From an uncultured Winogradskyella sp. (GTDB lineage: Bacteria > Bacteroidota > Bacteroidia > Flavobacteriales > Flavobacteriaceae): a DNA stretch of 64,000 nt. Made by a program: the position numbers and the translations under genes. Shown here piece by piece: positions 54,411 through 63,700 of the stretch. Under the pieces are notes generated by a model, which saw only the letters and a program-made list of their open reading frames with translations, was not told where the DNA came from and did not search any database. The stretch spans positions 186,001-250,000 of the forward strand of contig NZ_CANMCZ010000002.1 of the NCBI RefSeq assembly GCF_947496485.1, given 5' to 3'. Each line of letters opens with the position of its first letter. The stretch's first letter is position 1.

Positions 54411-55578
54411 AACATACTAAAATAATCTTTTCATCATTTAAATCTGTTGTAAAGAATACATAAACAGAACCACCATCTTTTATTTTCAATTTTTTTCTAA
54501 TGTCGCCAACAGTTAAAGGAAAATTACGAGTAGTCACATTGGCCTTTGAAATTTTTTCTTTTGCAAAAGCCTTTTTATTGAATGCTAATTTCTTTTCAAT
54601 CTTAAATCGTCTTCCAGGAAAATCAACTAATACATCAGAAGTATATAAATGGGAGTGTTTGTGTAACTTGTTGAGCTCTAATTGTTCGCTAATCGAGTTA
54701 AACGCACCAGCTTTTAGAATTGCAGAATTGGGTTCATATAAATAGGTGAGTGGTTCACTATAGTTTGGATTAGTAATGGTTTCGTTTTCAAAATGAAATT
54801 CAAAATTTTGAATCTTATCTTTTTGAAGATTTACAGTCTTAATAATAACATTACCTTCATAATTACGCTCCAAAACCCACAACAATTCTTTTACTTCATT
54901 ATTAAGGGCCACAACATGAATTTCCTTGGTATGCTTTAAATCAGAAAGTGTTGCCGATATGTCTAACAAAGGTGATGTTTTTATCATCACATGTTTTGCA
55001 TACTTTAAAAATAAAGTTTGAAAGGTTTTTACATTTGGTGTACAATCAGAAATTAAGAACACTTTCTTTTTACTATCATCACGACGCGAAGGATCTATAT
55101 ATATCCAATCAAAATGTTGATCTAATTCTTTTAAGACTTCAATACCACTATCATTTTTGCATGTAATGTTTGAAACATTTAATGCTTTATAGTTATGCTT
55201 TGCAATGTCTGAAAGTTCAGTGTTAATTTCGCAATGGATTACATTTTCTATTTGTTTAGAAAAGTAATAAGCATCAACTCCTAAACCACCTGTGAGGTCA
55301 ATTAAAGATTTCCCACTAACTAAATTGGCTTTGTATTTTGCGGTTATTTCTGAAGAGGTTTGCTCAATATTTAGTTTGTTAGGATAGTAAATATTAGCTG
55401 CATTGAACCAAGTTGGTAATTTTTTTTCACAACGCTTTTTAGCTTCAATCTGTTCTATAATTGATTTTGTCTCAATGCCATCAAAAGAAACACCTTTTAA
55501 TAATAAATTTGAAATATCAGATTTTAGATTAGCATTTATAAATTCCTGAATTTCAATATTTAAAATATCTAAATTCAA
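54400..55578 (-). CDS. THUMP-like class I SAM-dependent methyltransferase
   Basis: A 392-residue protein. Motif I of a Rossmann-fold methyltransferase is LIDLTGGLGVDAYYFSK (about residues 93-109), followed by CEINTELSD and the catalytic-type DPSRRDDSKKK (about 166-176, a DPPY analogue). An N-terminal helical domain (about 1-85) and a C-terminal THUMP-like domain (about 280-392, LTVGDIRKKLKIKDGG) flank it. This is a common conserved flavobacterial protein of unknown target, probably RNA. It overlaps the end of pdeM and is followed on the same strand by the AI-2E gene upstream by six bases. Confidence 0.88.
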   Translation of the reverse strand: MNLDILNIEIQEFINANLKSDISNLLLKGVSFDGIETKSIIEQIEAKKRCEKKLPTWFNAANIYYPNKLNIEQTSSEITAKYKANLVSGKSLIDLTGGLGVDAYYFSKQIENVIHCEINTELSDIAKHNYKALNVSNITCKNDSGIEVLKELDQHFDWIYIDPSRRDDSKKKVFLISDCTPNVKTFQTLFLKYAKHVMIKTSPLLDISATLSDLKHTKEIHVVALNNEVKELLWVLERNYEGNVIIKTVNLQKDKIQNFEFHFENETITNPNYSEPLTYLYEPNSAILKAGAFNSISEQLELNKLHKHSHLYTSDVLVDFPGRRFKIEKKLAFNKKAFAKEKISKANVTTRNFPLTVGDIRKKLKIKDGGSVYVFFTTDLNDEKIILVCSKI

Positions 55579-55584
55579 ACTCGA

Positions 55585-56673
55585 TTAAAGATTTTGAGTC
55601 AGTTTATTAACCACTTTATACTCTGATAAGAACTCTTTAAGAATGACTTTAATAGCCGTGTAAGAAGGTACAGCTACAATCATACCTACAATTCCGAATA
55701 GAATTCCGCCGATAATAATTACTAAGAATATTTCTAAAGGATGGGATTTTACACTTTTAGAGAAAATATATGGTTGACTAAAGAAATTATCAACTAATTG
55801 GGCAATAATAAAACCAATCATAACATAGGTTGTTTTAGGTAAGATAACTTCACTAAAACTTTCTCCTAAGTTACTAGACATACTTAGCAATAACATTAAA
55901 AAACCACTAACTAAAGGTCCTACGTAAGGTACAAGATTTAATAGGGCACATAAAAAGGCAATAACAACGGCATTATCTATTCCGAAGATAAGTAGAACTA
56001 TGGTATAGATAATAAATAGAATTAAAATCTGAAAAATGAGTCCAACAAAATAGCGTGATAGTAAATCTTTTATTTTGGTAAAAGAACGCTTAGAGCGTGT
56101 TTCATTTCCTTGAGGGATAAATGTCATAATACCATCTTCAAAGAGTTTGCTGTCTTTTAAAAAGAAGAATGAAATGAATAGAACTGAAAATAAACCAATA
56201 CTAAAACTACCCAAGCCACTAATAAAACTATTTAAGAAATTTGGAATTACAGCAAAATCTAGCTTAGAAAGCAAGTTAGAGTCTTTTATGGATTGCTCTA
56301 CATCTATATTCTGGAATTCAAAATAAGTAACAATTTGATTATATAAATCTTCGACATTTGTCTGTAATTGTTCAATATTTAATAAGGCTAAATTATGACC
56401 TTGTTCTGCAACTAAAGGTATAAACATACCAACCAAACCAAGTAGCAAACCAATAAGCAAAATCATTGTTACCACTACAGCCACAGTGTTATTAAACTTT
56501 AGTTTACGTCTTAAAAATATTACTATTGGTCTTCCTACTAGAGAGATTACAGCCGCAACCGCAATGTAAACGATGACGGATTGAATTTTGTACAAAAAAA
56601 ACAACACCAATGCTATGGCTAAAAGAATACCTAGCGCTCTTAAAATACCGTTTGCAATAATTTTTGAATTCAT
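55585..56673 (-). CDS. AI-2E family transporter
   Basis: A 362-residue membrane protein of the AI-2 exporter (TqsA/PerM) family with about eight hydrophobic segments (about 11-45, 60-90, 145-175, 205-235, 235-265, 275-300, 305-345). The family marks are AVISLVGRPIVIFLRRKL, NLVPYVGPLVSGFLML and HPLEIFLVIIIGGILFGIVG. Substrates differ between members, and autoinducer export cannot be assumed. It lies six bases upstream of the methyltransferase gene, so they are probably cotranscribed. Confidence 0.92.
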   Translation of the reverse strand: MNSKIIANGILRALGILLAIALVLFFLYKIQSVIVYIAVAAVISLVGRPIVIFLRRKLKFNNTVAVVVTMILLIGLLLGLVGMFIPLVAEQGHNLALLNIEQLQTNVEDLYNQIVTYFEFQNIDVEQSIKDSNLLSKLDFAVIPNFLNSFISGLGSFSIGLFSVLFISFFFLKDSKLFEDGIMTFIPQGNETRSKRSFTKIKDLLSRYFVGLIFQILILFIIYTIVLLIFGIDNAVVIAFLCALLNLVPYVGPLVSGFLMLLLSMSSNLGESFSEVILPKTTYVMIGFIIAQLVDNFFSQPYIFSKSVKSHPLEIFLVIIIGGILFGIVGMIVAVPSYTAIKVILKEFLSEYKVVNKLTQNL

Positions 56674-56703
56674 GGTCTAAATATAGTTAAAGATGTGGAA
56701 ATA

Positions 56704-56738
56704 CTTGTCTGCCGACAGGTAGGAATTCAGCATGACAA
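56704..56738. repeat. Possible dispersed repeat fragment (CTTGTCTGCCGACAGGTAGG)
   Basis: A GC-rich, partly palindromic stretch (TGTC-TGCC-GACA) stands in AT-rich spacer between two genes, followed by AATTCAGCATGACAAA. It resembles, from memory, short intergenic repeats in flavobacterial genomes. No second copy is present in the window. Confidence 0.3.
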
Positions 56739-56740
56739 AA

Positions 56741-57244
56741 TTAACGATTGAGTTGTTTGGTCAATTCATAAAGTGTAATACTTGTAGCTTGGACAACATT
56801 CATGCTGCTATTGTTGCCATACATATTAATATGAACCACATAATCCATTTGCTCTAAAATAGATTCTGATACACCAAAACTTTCATGCCCAAGAATTAGT
56901 GCAATAGGTTGTTTGGTATTTAAAACAAACTGACTCAACTCTTCACTATTTTCTGTAATTTCTAAAGCAATAAAAAAAAAGTTTTTAGATTTTAAGTCAT
57001 TAATAATATCGCTGATACTCTCTTCAATTTTATAATTAACATATTTTTCGGTAGAACGCGATGTTTTTGTCATTCGTTTTCCTAAGGAAATATCTGTACC
57101 ACAAAAAATGAGTTCTTCAACACCAAAAGCATCAGCAATCCGGAATAAACTTCCAATATTTGGAGCATTAGTTATGTTATCACAAACTAAAGTGATTGGA
57201 TGTTTTTTCTTTTTGAAGTTGGAAGTGTAGTGAGTGAGTTGCAA
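56741..57244 (-). CDS. TrmH-family RNA 2'-O-methyltransferase
   Basis: A 167-residue SPOUT-class methyltransferase. The three marks are present: NAPNIGSLFRIADAFGV (motif 1), IALILGHESFGVSESILEQ (motif 2) and INMYGNNSSMNVVQATSITL (motif 3, the trefoil-knot SAM site). The protein consists of the catalytic domain with only a short N-terminal tail, so the target (tRNA or rRNA) cannot be told. It is 55 bases downstream of the DUF4159 gene on the same strand. Confidence 0.93.
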   Translation of the reverse strand: MQLTHYTSNFKKKKHPITLVCDNITNAPNIGSLFRIADAFGVEELIFCGTDISLGKRMTKTSRSTEKYVNYKIEESISDIINDLKSKNFFFIALEITENSEELSQFVLNTKQPIALILGHESFGVSESILEQMDYVVHINMYGNNSSMNVVQATSITLYELTKQLNR

Positions 57245-57299
57245 CAGGTTTTTGATTTAAGATTAACCGATTTGACGAATTCTAAAATCGTAATTAGCT

Positions 57300-57941
57300 T
57301 TAATTTTCAAAAGCATACTTAATAATATTTGCTCCCATCTTTAAAGCTTTTTCTCTAACATCTTCTGGGTCATTATGCACTTCTTGGTCTTCCCAACCAT
57401 CTCCTAAATCACTTTCAAAAGTAAAAAGTAAAACTAGTCTACTTTCATGAAAAATGCCAAAGGCTTGTGGTGCTTTGCCATCGTGTTCATGAATTTTTGG
57501 CAAGCCGTTTGGAAAATCATATGCAGTATTAAAAATATCATGGTCTTTCGGAATTTCGATTAACTCGCTATTTGGAAATACTTTCTTTAATTCCTTAGTA
57601 ACGTATGGTTCCATTCCATAGTTATCATCAATATGTAGAAAACCTCCTGAGATTAGATAATTTCTTAAGTTTTCGGCATCATCTTCGCTAAAGAAAACGT
57701 TGCCATGACCTGTCATATGCAACAAAGGAAATTGAAAAACATCTGTACTACTTACTTCTACGGTTTGAATACTTTCATTAATATTGGTATCAATGTTGTC
57801 ATTACAATATTTCACCAAATTTGGTAATGCTGTTGGATTACTGTACCAATCTCCACCACCTTTATATTTTAATATCGCTAATTCTTGGGAAAATGAGATG
57901 AAATAGAAAAGAGAAAATAGAAAAGAGAAAAATAATTTCAT
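57300..57941 (-). CDS. DUF4159 family secreted protein
   Basis: A 213-residue exported protein. The signal peptide is MKLFFSFLFSLFYFISFSQ. The mature DUF4159 domain fills the rest: LKYKGGGDWYSNPTALPNLV, FPLLHMTGHGNVFFSEDDAE, LRNYLISGGFLHIDDNYGM and SRLVLLFTFESDLGDGWED. The fold resembles a class I glutamine-amidotransferase-like domain, but no catalytic Cys is visible. Function unknown. It is placed between rsmE and the TrmH gene on the same strand. Confidence 0.9.
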   Translation of the reverse strand: MKLFFSFLFSLFYFISFSQELAILKYKGGGDWYSNPTALPNLVKYCNDNIDTNINESIQTVEVSSTDVFQFPLLHMTGHGNVFFSEDDAENLRNYLISGGFLHIDDNYGMEPYVTKELKKVFPNSELIEIPKDHDIFNTAYDFPNGLPKIHEHDGKAPQAFGIFHESRLVLLFTFESDLGDGWEDQEVHNDPEDVREKALKMGANIIKYAFEN

Positions 57942-57987
57942 GCTTTATTTTGCGTAAAAAATGTGTTTATATATAGCAGTTAAGGGT

Positions 57988-58692
57988 TTACTCGTTGACA
58001 AACGCTACCGAATGACAAGCTGCAATAGCCGCAGTTTCAGTTCTTAGTCGTGTATCACCCAAAGTTACTGGAATAAAATTATGTTGCAAAGCCATTTTAA
58101 TTTCTTTAACGCTAAAGTCGCCTTCTGGTCCAATTAGAATAGTACAATTTTCATTGGCTTTCAATTGCAATTTTAAAGATTTTCTATCCATTTCTTCACA
58201 GTGCGCTATGAATTTTTGACCTGAAATATCTTGAGAAATAAAATCCTTAAACGCAATAGGTGTATTCAATTTAGGTAAATAACATTGTAAAGATTGCTTC
58301 ATAGCAGACTGGATAATTTTTTCAAAGCGCTCTGTCTTTATTGTTTTACGTTCGCTATGGTCACAAATAACAGGAGTAATGGTTTCTATACCAATTTCAG
58401 TAGTTTTTTCTAAAAACCATTCGTAACGGTCGTTCATTTTTGTTGGCGCTACAGCTAAATGAAGATTGTAAGCTCTTTTTGGCTTTAAGGACTTTGAAGT
58501 AATGTCAACTGTGCAATGCTTTATGTGGGCTATAGTTAATTTAGCTTCAAATAACCAGCCTTTACCATTTGTAATGTGCAATACATCATCTACTTTTTTA
58601 CGAAGTACTTTTACAATATGCCTACTTTCCTGTTTGTCGAAACTAAAACTTGTATCGCTTTCAGAAATATTTGGATTGTAAAATAATTGCAT
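57988..58692 (-). CDS. rsmE: 16S rRNA (uracil1498-N3)-methyltransferase (RsmE)
   Basis: A 234-residue SPOUT methyltransferase that modifies U1498 in 16S rRNA. N-terminal PUA-like part (about 1-70, with FDKQESRHIVKVLRKKVDD) and the knot domain with LEKTTEIGIETITPVICDHS, CTILIGPEGDFSVKEIKMAL and VTLGDTRLRTETAAIAAC, the family signature. Length is normal. The PPIase gene is four bases upstream on the same strand, and DUF4159 follows. Confidence 0.96.
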   Translation of the reverse strand: MQLFYNPNISESDTSFSFDKQESRHIVKVLRKKVDDVLHITNGKGWLFEAKLTIAHIKHCTVDITSKSLKPKRAYNLHLAVAPTKMNDRYEWFLEKTTEIGIETITPVICDHSERKTIKTERFEKIIQSAMKQSLQCYLPKLNTPIAFKDFISQDISGQKFIAHCEEMDRKSLKLQLKANENCTILIGPEGDFSVKEIKMALQHNFIPVTLGDTRLRTETAAIAACHSVAFVNE

Positions 58693-58696
58693 TGAT

Positions 58697-59326
58697 CTAT
58701 AGGTCTTCTGTAAATTTTAAAACGGTTATTTCTTCAATAGGTGTTTTATCTTTTGTTTTCACTACAATGTAATACTTTTTATTTTTTGAATCGTCTACTG
58801 TAAATACTTCATCAATAGCACGATTTTGGTTAAAAGCCTGCTCATCAAACGTATCAGATATATCACCAAGTTTTATCCAACCTGTATCACCACCTGTTTT
58901 TGCTGTAGGACCAGACGAATGTTGCTTTGCTAAATCTTCAAATTTATAACCTTCATTGTATTGTGATAAAACTTTATTACGAATAACTTTTGCAGATTGA
59001 TTTGAAGTCATTTCACCATCTAGCACAATGATATTGAATTTACAATGATCTACCTTAGATTTATCTATGACTTTATAATAGGTTTTTTTGAAGTCATTTT
59101 TTATTACTTTTTTTCCTCCTTCAGAAAGTTTAAAAAGACTAGTTGCTATTTTTGTTTTATGTTTCTCCTTGTTGTAGATATATATTTTACCGTCTTCTGG
59201 TTTGTGTGTTTTTAAAAAAGTATCCGCATCTTTTTTTGTTGTTATAGAATCTAATTGTTTAGCGAGATTGTTTTGTGTAAATCCAAAAAGTGGAATAAAA
59301 AGTAAAAGCGTGAAAAGATATTTCAT
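58697..59326 (-). CDS. Periplasmic peptidylprolyl isomerase (parvulin type)
   Basis: A 209-residue exported protein with signal peptide MKYLFTLLLFIPLFGFTQ. The C-terminal rotamase domain (about 120-205) shows LSQYNEGYKFEDLAKQHSSG, TGGDTGWIKLGDISDTFDEQ and VFTVDDSKNKKYYIVVKTKD, the usual parvulin core. It assists folding of envelope proteins. The N-terminal part (about 20-105) is Lys-rich and of unknown fold. It is four bases before rsmE on the same strand. Confidence 0.87.
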   Translation of the reverse strand: MKYLFTLLLFIPLFGFTQNNLAKQLDSITTKKDADTFLKTHKPEDGKIYIYNKEKHKTKIATSLFKLSEGGKKVIKNDFKKTYYKVIDKSKVDHCKFNIIVLDGEMTSNQSAKVIRNKVLSQYNEGYKFEDLAKQHSSGPTAKTGGDTGWIKLGDISDTFDEQAFNQNRAIDEVFTVDDSKNKKYYIVVKTKDKTPIEEITVLKFTEDL

Positions 59327-59493
59327 TCGTAGGGTTTGTTTAGGGCATGCTACAAATGAACTAAAATTTAGTAGAAATTAAAAATAAATTGAGCACTTAT
59401 CGATGAAGTTAAGGCTTTCTTCAACGTAATTATCTCTTCAAGAGTGTTTTATGAGACTTAGGATTATATAGGTGATTAAAAATTATGGAGATA

Positions 59494-60516
59494 TTATATC
59501 TTTAATCTAGCAGTAGCCATAACATTAAAATTAGCAAAATCTTTTTCTAAATATTTTAGATAACCAACTATGGCAATCATTGCTGCATTATCTGTGGTAT
59601 ATTCAAATTTTGGAATATAGCTCGTCCAGCCAAATTTTTGTTCAGCGTCTTTCAACGCTTTTCTAATTCCTGAATTGGCAGAAACTCCACCGCCAATAGC
59701 TATATGTTTTATGTTAGTTTGCTTAACGGCAAGTTTTAATTTATCCATTAAAATACCGATAATGGTATATTGAATTGAAGCACAAATATCATTAAGATTT
59801 TCTTCAATAAAATTTGGATTAGCTTTTACTTCACGCTGAACAAAATATAGTATAGCTGTCTTTAACCCGGAGAAACTAAAGTTTAAGCCATCAACTCTAG
59901 GTTTGGTAAATTGATACGCTTTAGGATTGCCAAGTTGTGCTCGTCTATCAATTTCTGGTCCAGCAGGATAACCTAAACCCAATACTTTTCCGCTTTTATC
60001 GTAAGCTTCACCGACGGCATCATCAATCGTTTCACCAAGAACTTCCATTTCAAAATGATTAGTCACTTTTACAATTTGAGTATGTCCACCAGAAATGGTC
60101 ATTGCTAAAAATGGAAAAGGTGGCTTTTTATGATTTTCTTCATCAATAAAATGAGCCAAAATATGTGCTTGCATATGATTAACATCTATCAAAGGAATAT
60201 GTAATCCATAAGCTAAAGATTTTGCAAAAGAAGTACCTACTAGCAATGAACCCATTAATCCTGGACCACGAGTAAAGGCAATAGCGCTTAATTGGTTTTT
60301 AGAAATACCAGCTTTTTCAATAGCTTGGTGCACAACAGGAACAATATTTTGCTGGTGTGCACGCGATGCTAATTCTGGTACTACACCACCATATTCTGCA
60401 TGTATTTTTTGGTCTGCAACAACATTGCTTAAAATTTTCTCGTTACATAATACAGCAGCTGAAGTATCATCGCAAGAAGACTCAATACCAAGGATATAAA
60501 TATTTTCTTTTTTCAT
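59494..60516 (-). CDS. tsaD: tRNA N6-adenosine threonylcarbamoyltransferase (TsaD)
   Basis: The catalytic subunit of t6A37 tRNA modification. In 340 residues: YILGIESSCDDTSAAVL (start of the actin-like fold), GGVVPELASRAHQQNIVP, TRGPGLMGSLLVG, VNHMQAHILAHF (metal-binding HxxxH), MTISGGHTQIV, and IGGGVSANSGIRKAL. I chose the ATG at 60516 (MKKENIYILG); a TTG at 60534 adds six residues before it. A TACTTTTG -7 box lies on the reverse strand at 60592-60599. It is divergent from tamB. Confidence 0.97.
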   Translation of the reverse strand: MKKENIYILGIESSCDDTSAAVLCNEKILSNVVADQKIHAEYGGVVPELASRAHQQNIVPVVHQAIEKAGISKNQLSAIAFTRGPGLMGSLLVGTSFAKSLAYGLHIPLIDVNHMQAHILAHFIDEENHKKPPFPFLAMTISGGHTQIVKVTNHFEMEVLGETIDDAVGEAYDKSGKVLGLGYPAGPEIDRRAQLGNPKAYQFTKPRVDGLNFSFSGLKTAILYFVQREVKANPNFIEENLNDICASIQYTIIGILMDKLKLAVKQTNIKHIAIGGGVSANSGIRKALKDAEQKFGWTSYIPKFEYTTDNAAMIAIVGYLKYLEKDFANFNVMATARLKI

Positions 60517-60591
60517 AGTCGATATTAGGCACAATAATTGTTAATTTTACCAGATATAGTCTTAAACACTACTTAACACGTATTGTATAGA

Positions 60592-60599
60592 CAAAAGTA
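60592..60599 (-). promoter_or_regulatory. -7 box (TACTTTTG) for tsaD
   Basis: Exact TAnnTTTG match on the reverse strand, about 75 bases upstream of the tsaD ATG. No clear TTG at the -33 distance. Confidence 0.35.
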
Positions 60600-60782
60600 C
60601 ATGATTTTTTTTGTTTGAAATTTTTAAAAATCAAGTGAAATATCATGGATTAAAGAAGAGGTTACCGATATAAAACAAAATTTTGTTTTTACAGAAAAGA
60701 GTAGCTAAATTTTCATCAATTTATAAGCGTAATTTTTATCAAAAGGGTACTCAAAATAATAAGTAAGATAATAGGCATATTT

Positions 60783-63700
60783 TTGTTGCTCTTTCTTATT
60801 GTTTTCTTAATTCTTGGTATTCCTGCCGTTCAGACTAAACTAGGTAAGTACGCTACCAAAAGATTAAATGATGATTTTAAAACCGATATTAATATCGGTA
60901 AGGTTGGTCTTCAACTAAACGGAGATATAGAATTTAAAGAAATTCTTATAAGAGATTATAAAAAAGACACTCTTATTAGCATTGGTGAACTCAATAGTTC
61001 TATTATAAGTTTCAAAAACCTCTATAATAGTAAACTGAATTTTGGTGATATTGATATTCAAAATTTAGTATTTAATCTAAAAACATATAAAGGAGCAGAA
61101 GACACAAATTTAGATGTGTTTGTAGATAAATTCGATGATGACAATCCAAGAGTAGGACCGAGTAAATTTCTGTTTTCATCTAGTGACGTATCCATAGAAA
61201 ATGGAATTTTTAGGCTCATAGATGAAAATCGTGAGAATCCAAAGGTATTTGAGTTTACAGAGTTAAATGCTAATACAACAAACTTTTTGATTAACGGTCC
61301 GGACGTTAGCTCTCGTATAAATAAATTTAGTTTTAAAGATAGTAGAGGTATCGCTGTTAAAAATTTAATGGCAAATTTTGAATATACCTTAGATCACATG
61401 AATTTTGGTGATCTAAACATTAAAACCGAGCAATCAGAATTAAAAGGAGACTTACGATTTAACTATAAGCGCGAAGATTTAAAATACTTTACCGATAAGG
61501 TAGATGTCATTGCTAGTTTTAGAGATTCTGATGTGTCACTTACTGAGCTTAATGTATTTTTTGATGAGTTCGGAACTAATCAACGAGCCACTTTAAATGC
61601 AGACTTATCTGGCACACTCAACGATTTAAAAGCAGAAAACCTTAATGTTAGTACTTCTAGCAATACTAGAATTATTGGAGATATTACTTTTAAAAATTTA
61701 TTTAGTAATGAGGATGACAGTTTTGCATTGGACGGAAGATTTCAAAATTTAGCATCAAATTATAAAGATTTAACGAACTTACTTCCTAGAATTCTAGGTA
61801 ACTCAATACCAACTGTGCTTTCTAAGGTTGGAAATTTTAGGATTAAAGGAACTTCGCACATCACAGCAAAAAGCGTTGATGCTGATGTAGACATTGTAAC
61901 AGATCTTGGGATAATAAATTCTGATTTAATATTAACTAATATAGATGATATAGATAACGCCAATTATATAGGAAATATAGTATTAGATGAGTTTAGTATT
62001 GGTGAGTTAATCAATGAGCCTTCTGCAAAAAGCGTCTCTTTAAATCTAGATGTTGATGGAAAAGGATTTACTATAGATAATTTAAGGACAGATGTAACAG
62101 GTGATATTTTTGTTTTAGACTACAATGGCTATGTATATGAAAACATTAATATTTCTGGAGATTTAGGAAACAAGATATTTAATGGAATTTTAAAAACGGA
62201 TGATCCAAATTTAAATCTCAATTTTAATGGGCTAGTAGATTTTTCTCAAGAGATTAAAAAATTCGATTTTAAAGCCAATGTTGGCTATGCTAACTTAGGT
62301 GTTTTGAACTTTGTTACTAGAGATAGTATTTCAGAATTTAGAGGTTTAGTTAATATGACTGCTAACGGTTCTACTTATGACAATGCTAGTGGAACTATTA
62401 ATATAAAAAATACATTTTATAATAATCAAGATGGCGAGTATAAATTTGAAGATTTTGATATCGTGTCTTCTTTTAAAAATACTGAACGGACCATAGCCAT
62501 AAACTCCCCAGACATCATTAATGGTAAAATTACTGGACAGTTTAAAACTAAGGATATATTAAAGTTAGTAGAAAATTCTATAGGAAGTATTTATACTAAT
62601 TACATACCAAATGAAGTAGAAGAGGGGCAATATATTAATTTCAGGTTTAATATATATTCTAAAATTGCTGCAGTATTTTTTAAAGATCTTACCCTTGGAA
62701 AAAATACGTTTATTGAAGGTAGAATAGAAACTGATGAAAGAGGATTTGAGCTTACATTTAATTCACCAGAGATTAAGTTTAATGAGTATTTTGCCAATAA
62801 TATTAATGTTAGTATCGATAACAGTAACCCATTATTTAATACGTTCATAGAAATTGACAGTGTAAATGCAGGTATATATAAAGCGTCACAATTTAGTCTC
62901 ATTAACGTAACGAAGAGAGATACTTTATTGATCAAATCTGAATTTAAAGGTGGTAAAAATAATAGAGACGATTATAATCTAAATATGTTTTACACCATTG
63001 ATGAAGATAATATGTCTGTTGTTGGTTTTAGAAAATCGGATATAAAATTTAAGGGTTATGAATGGTTAGTAAATTCTCAAAAAGACACTTTAAATAAAAT
63101 ACGATTTGATAGAGATTTTAAAGCTTTTGATATCTCGCCAATTAAGATAAATCAAGGTAGTGAAGAGATATTACTCTCAGGAATTATAGAAAATTCCTTA
63201 AATAAAAACATTAAGTTAGATTTTAATGATGTACAGCTCGTTAAGATTACACCAAGTATTGATAGTTTGTCATTAAAAGGTGTGGTTACTGGAAAATTAG
63301 AATTGCTTCAAAATAATGGAGTTTATCTACCAAAATCAGATGTGGTAGTTAGTAACCTATTTGTTAATGATTATGATTTAGGTAATCTTACAGCTAAAGT
63401 AGAAGGAAATAACTCAATCACCAATTACAAGGTTGATGTATCTCTTATTAACGATAATTTAAAATCATTATTAGCGAATGGTACAATAGACGTTGCTAAA
63501 AGAAACCCAACAATAAATGTAGATGTCGCTTTTGAAGAGTTTTTACTAGACCCATTAAATCCTTTGGGAGAGGGTGTTATTAATAATATCAGAGGTTTGG
63601 TTTCGGGCAATGCTAAAGTAACAGGAAGTTTAAATAAGCCTAGTATTGATGGGGAGTTGTTACTTGACAGAGCAGGTTTGTCCATTCCATATCTCAATGT

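Noticed and set aside
61760..63697. Reverse-strand reading frames in the right end of the window
   Set aside because: They are shadows of the tamB frame, which is continuous and shows typical beta-repeat composition.
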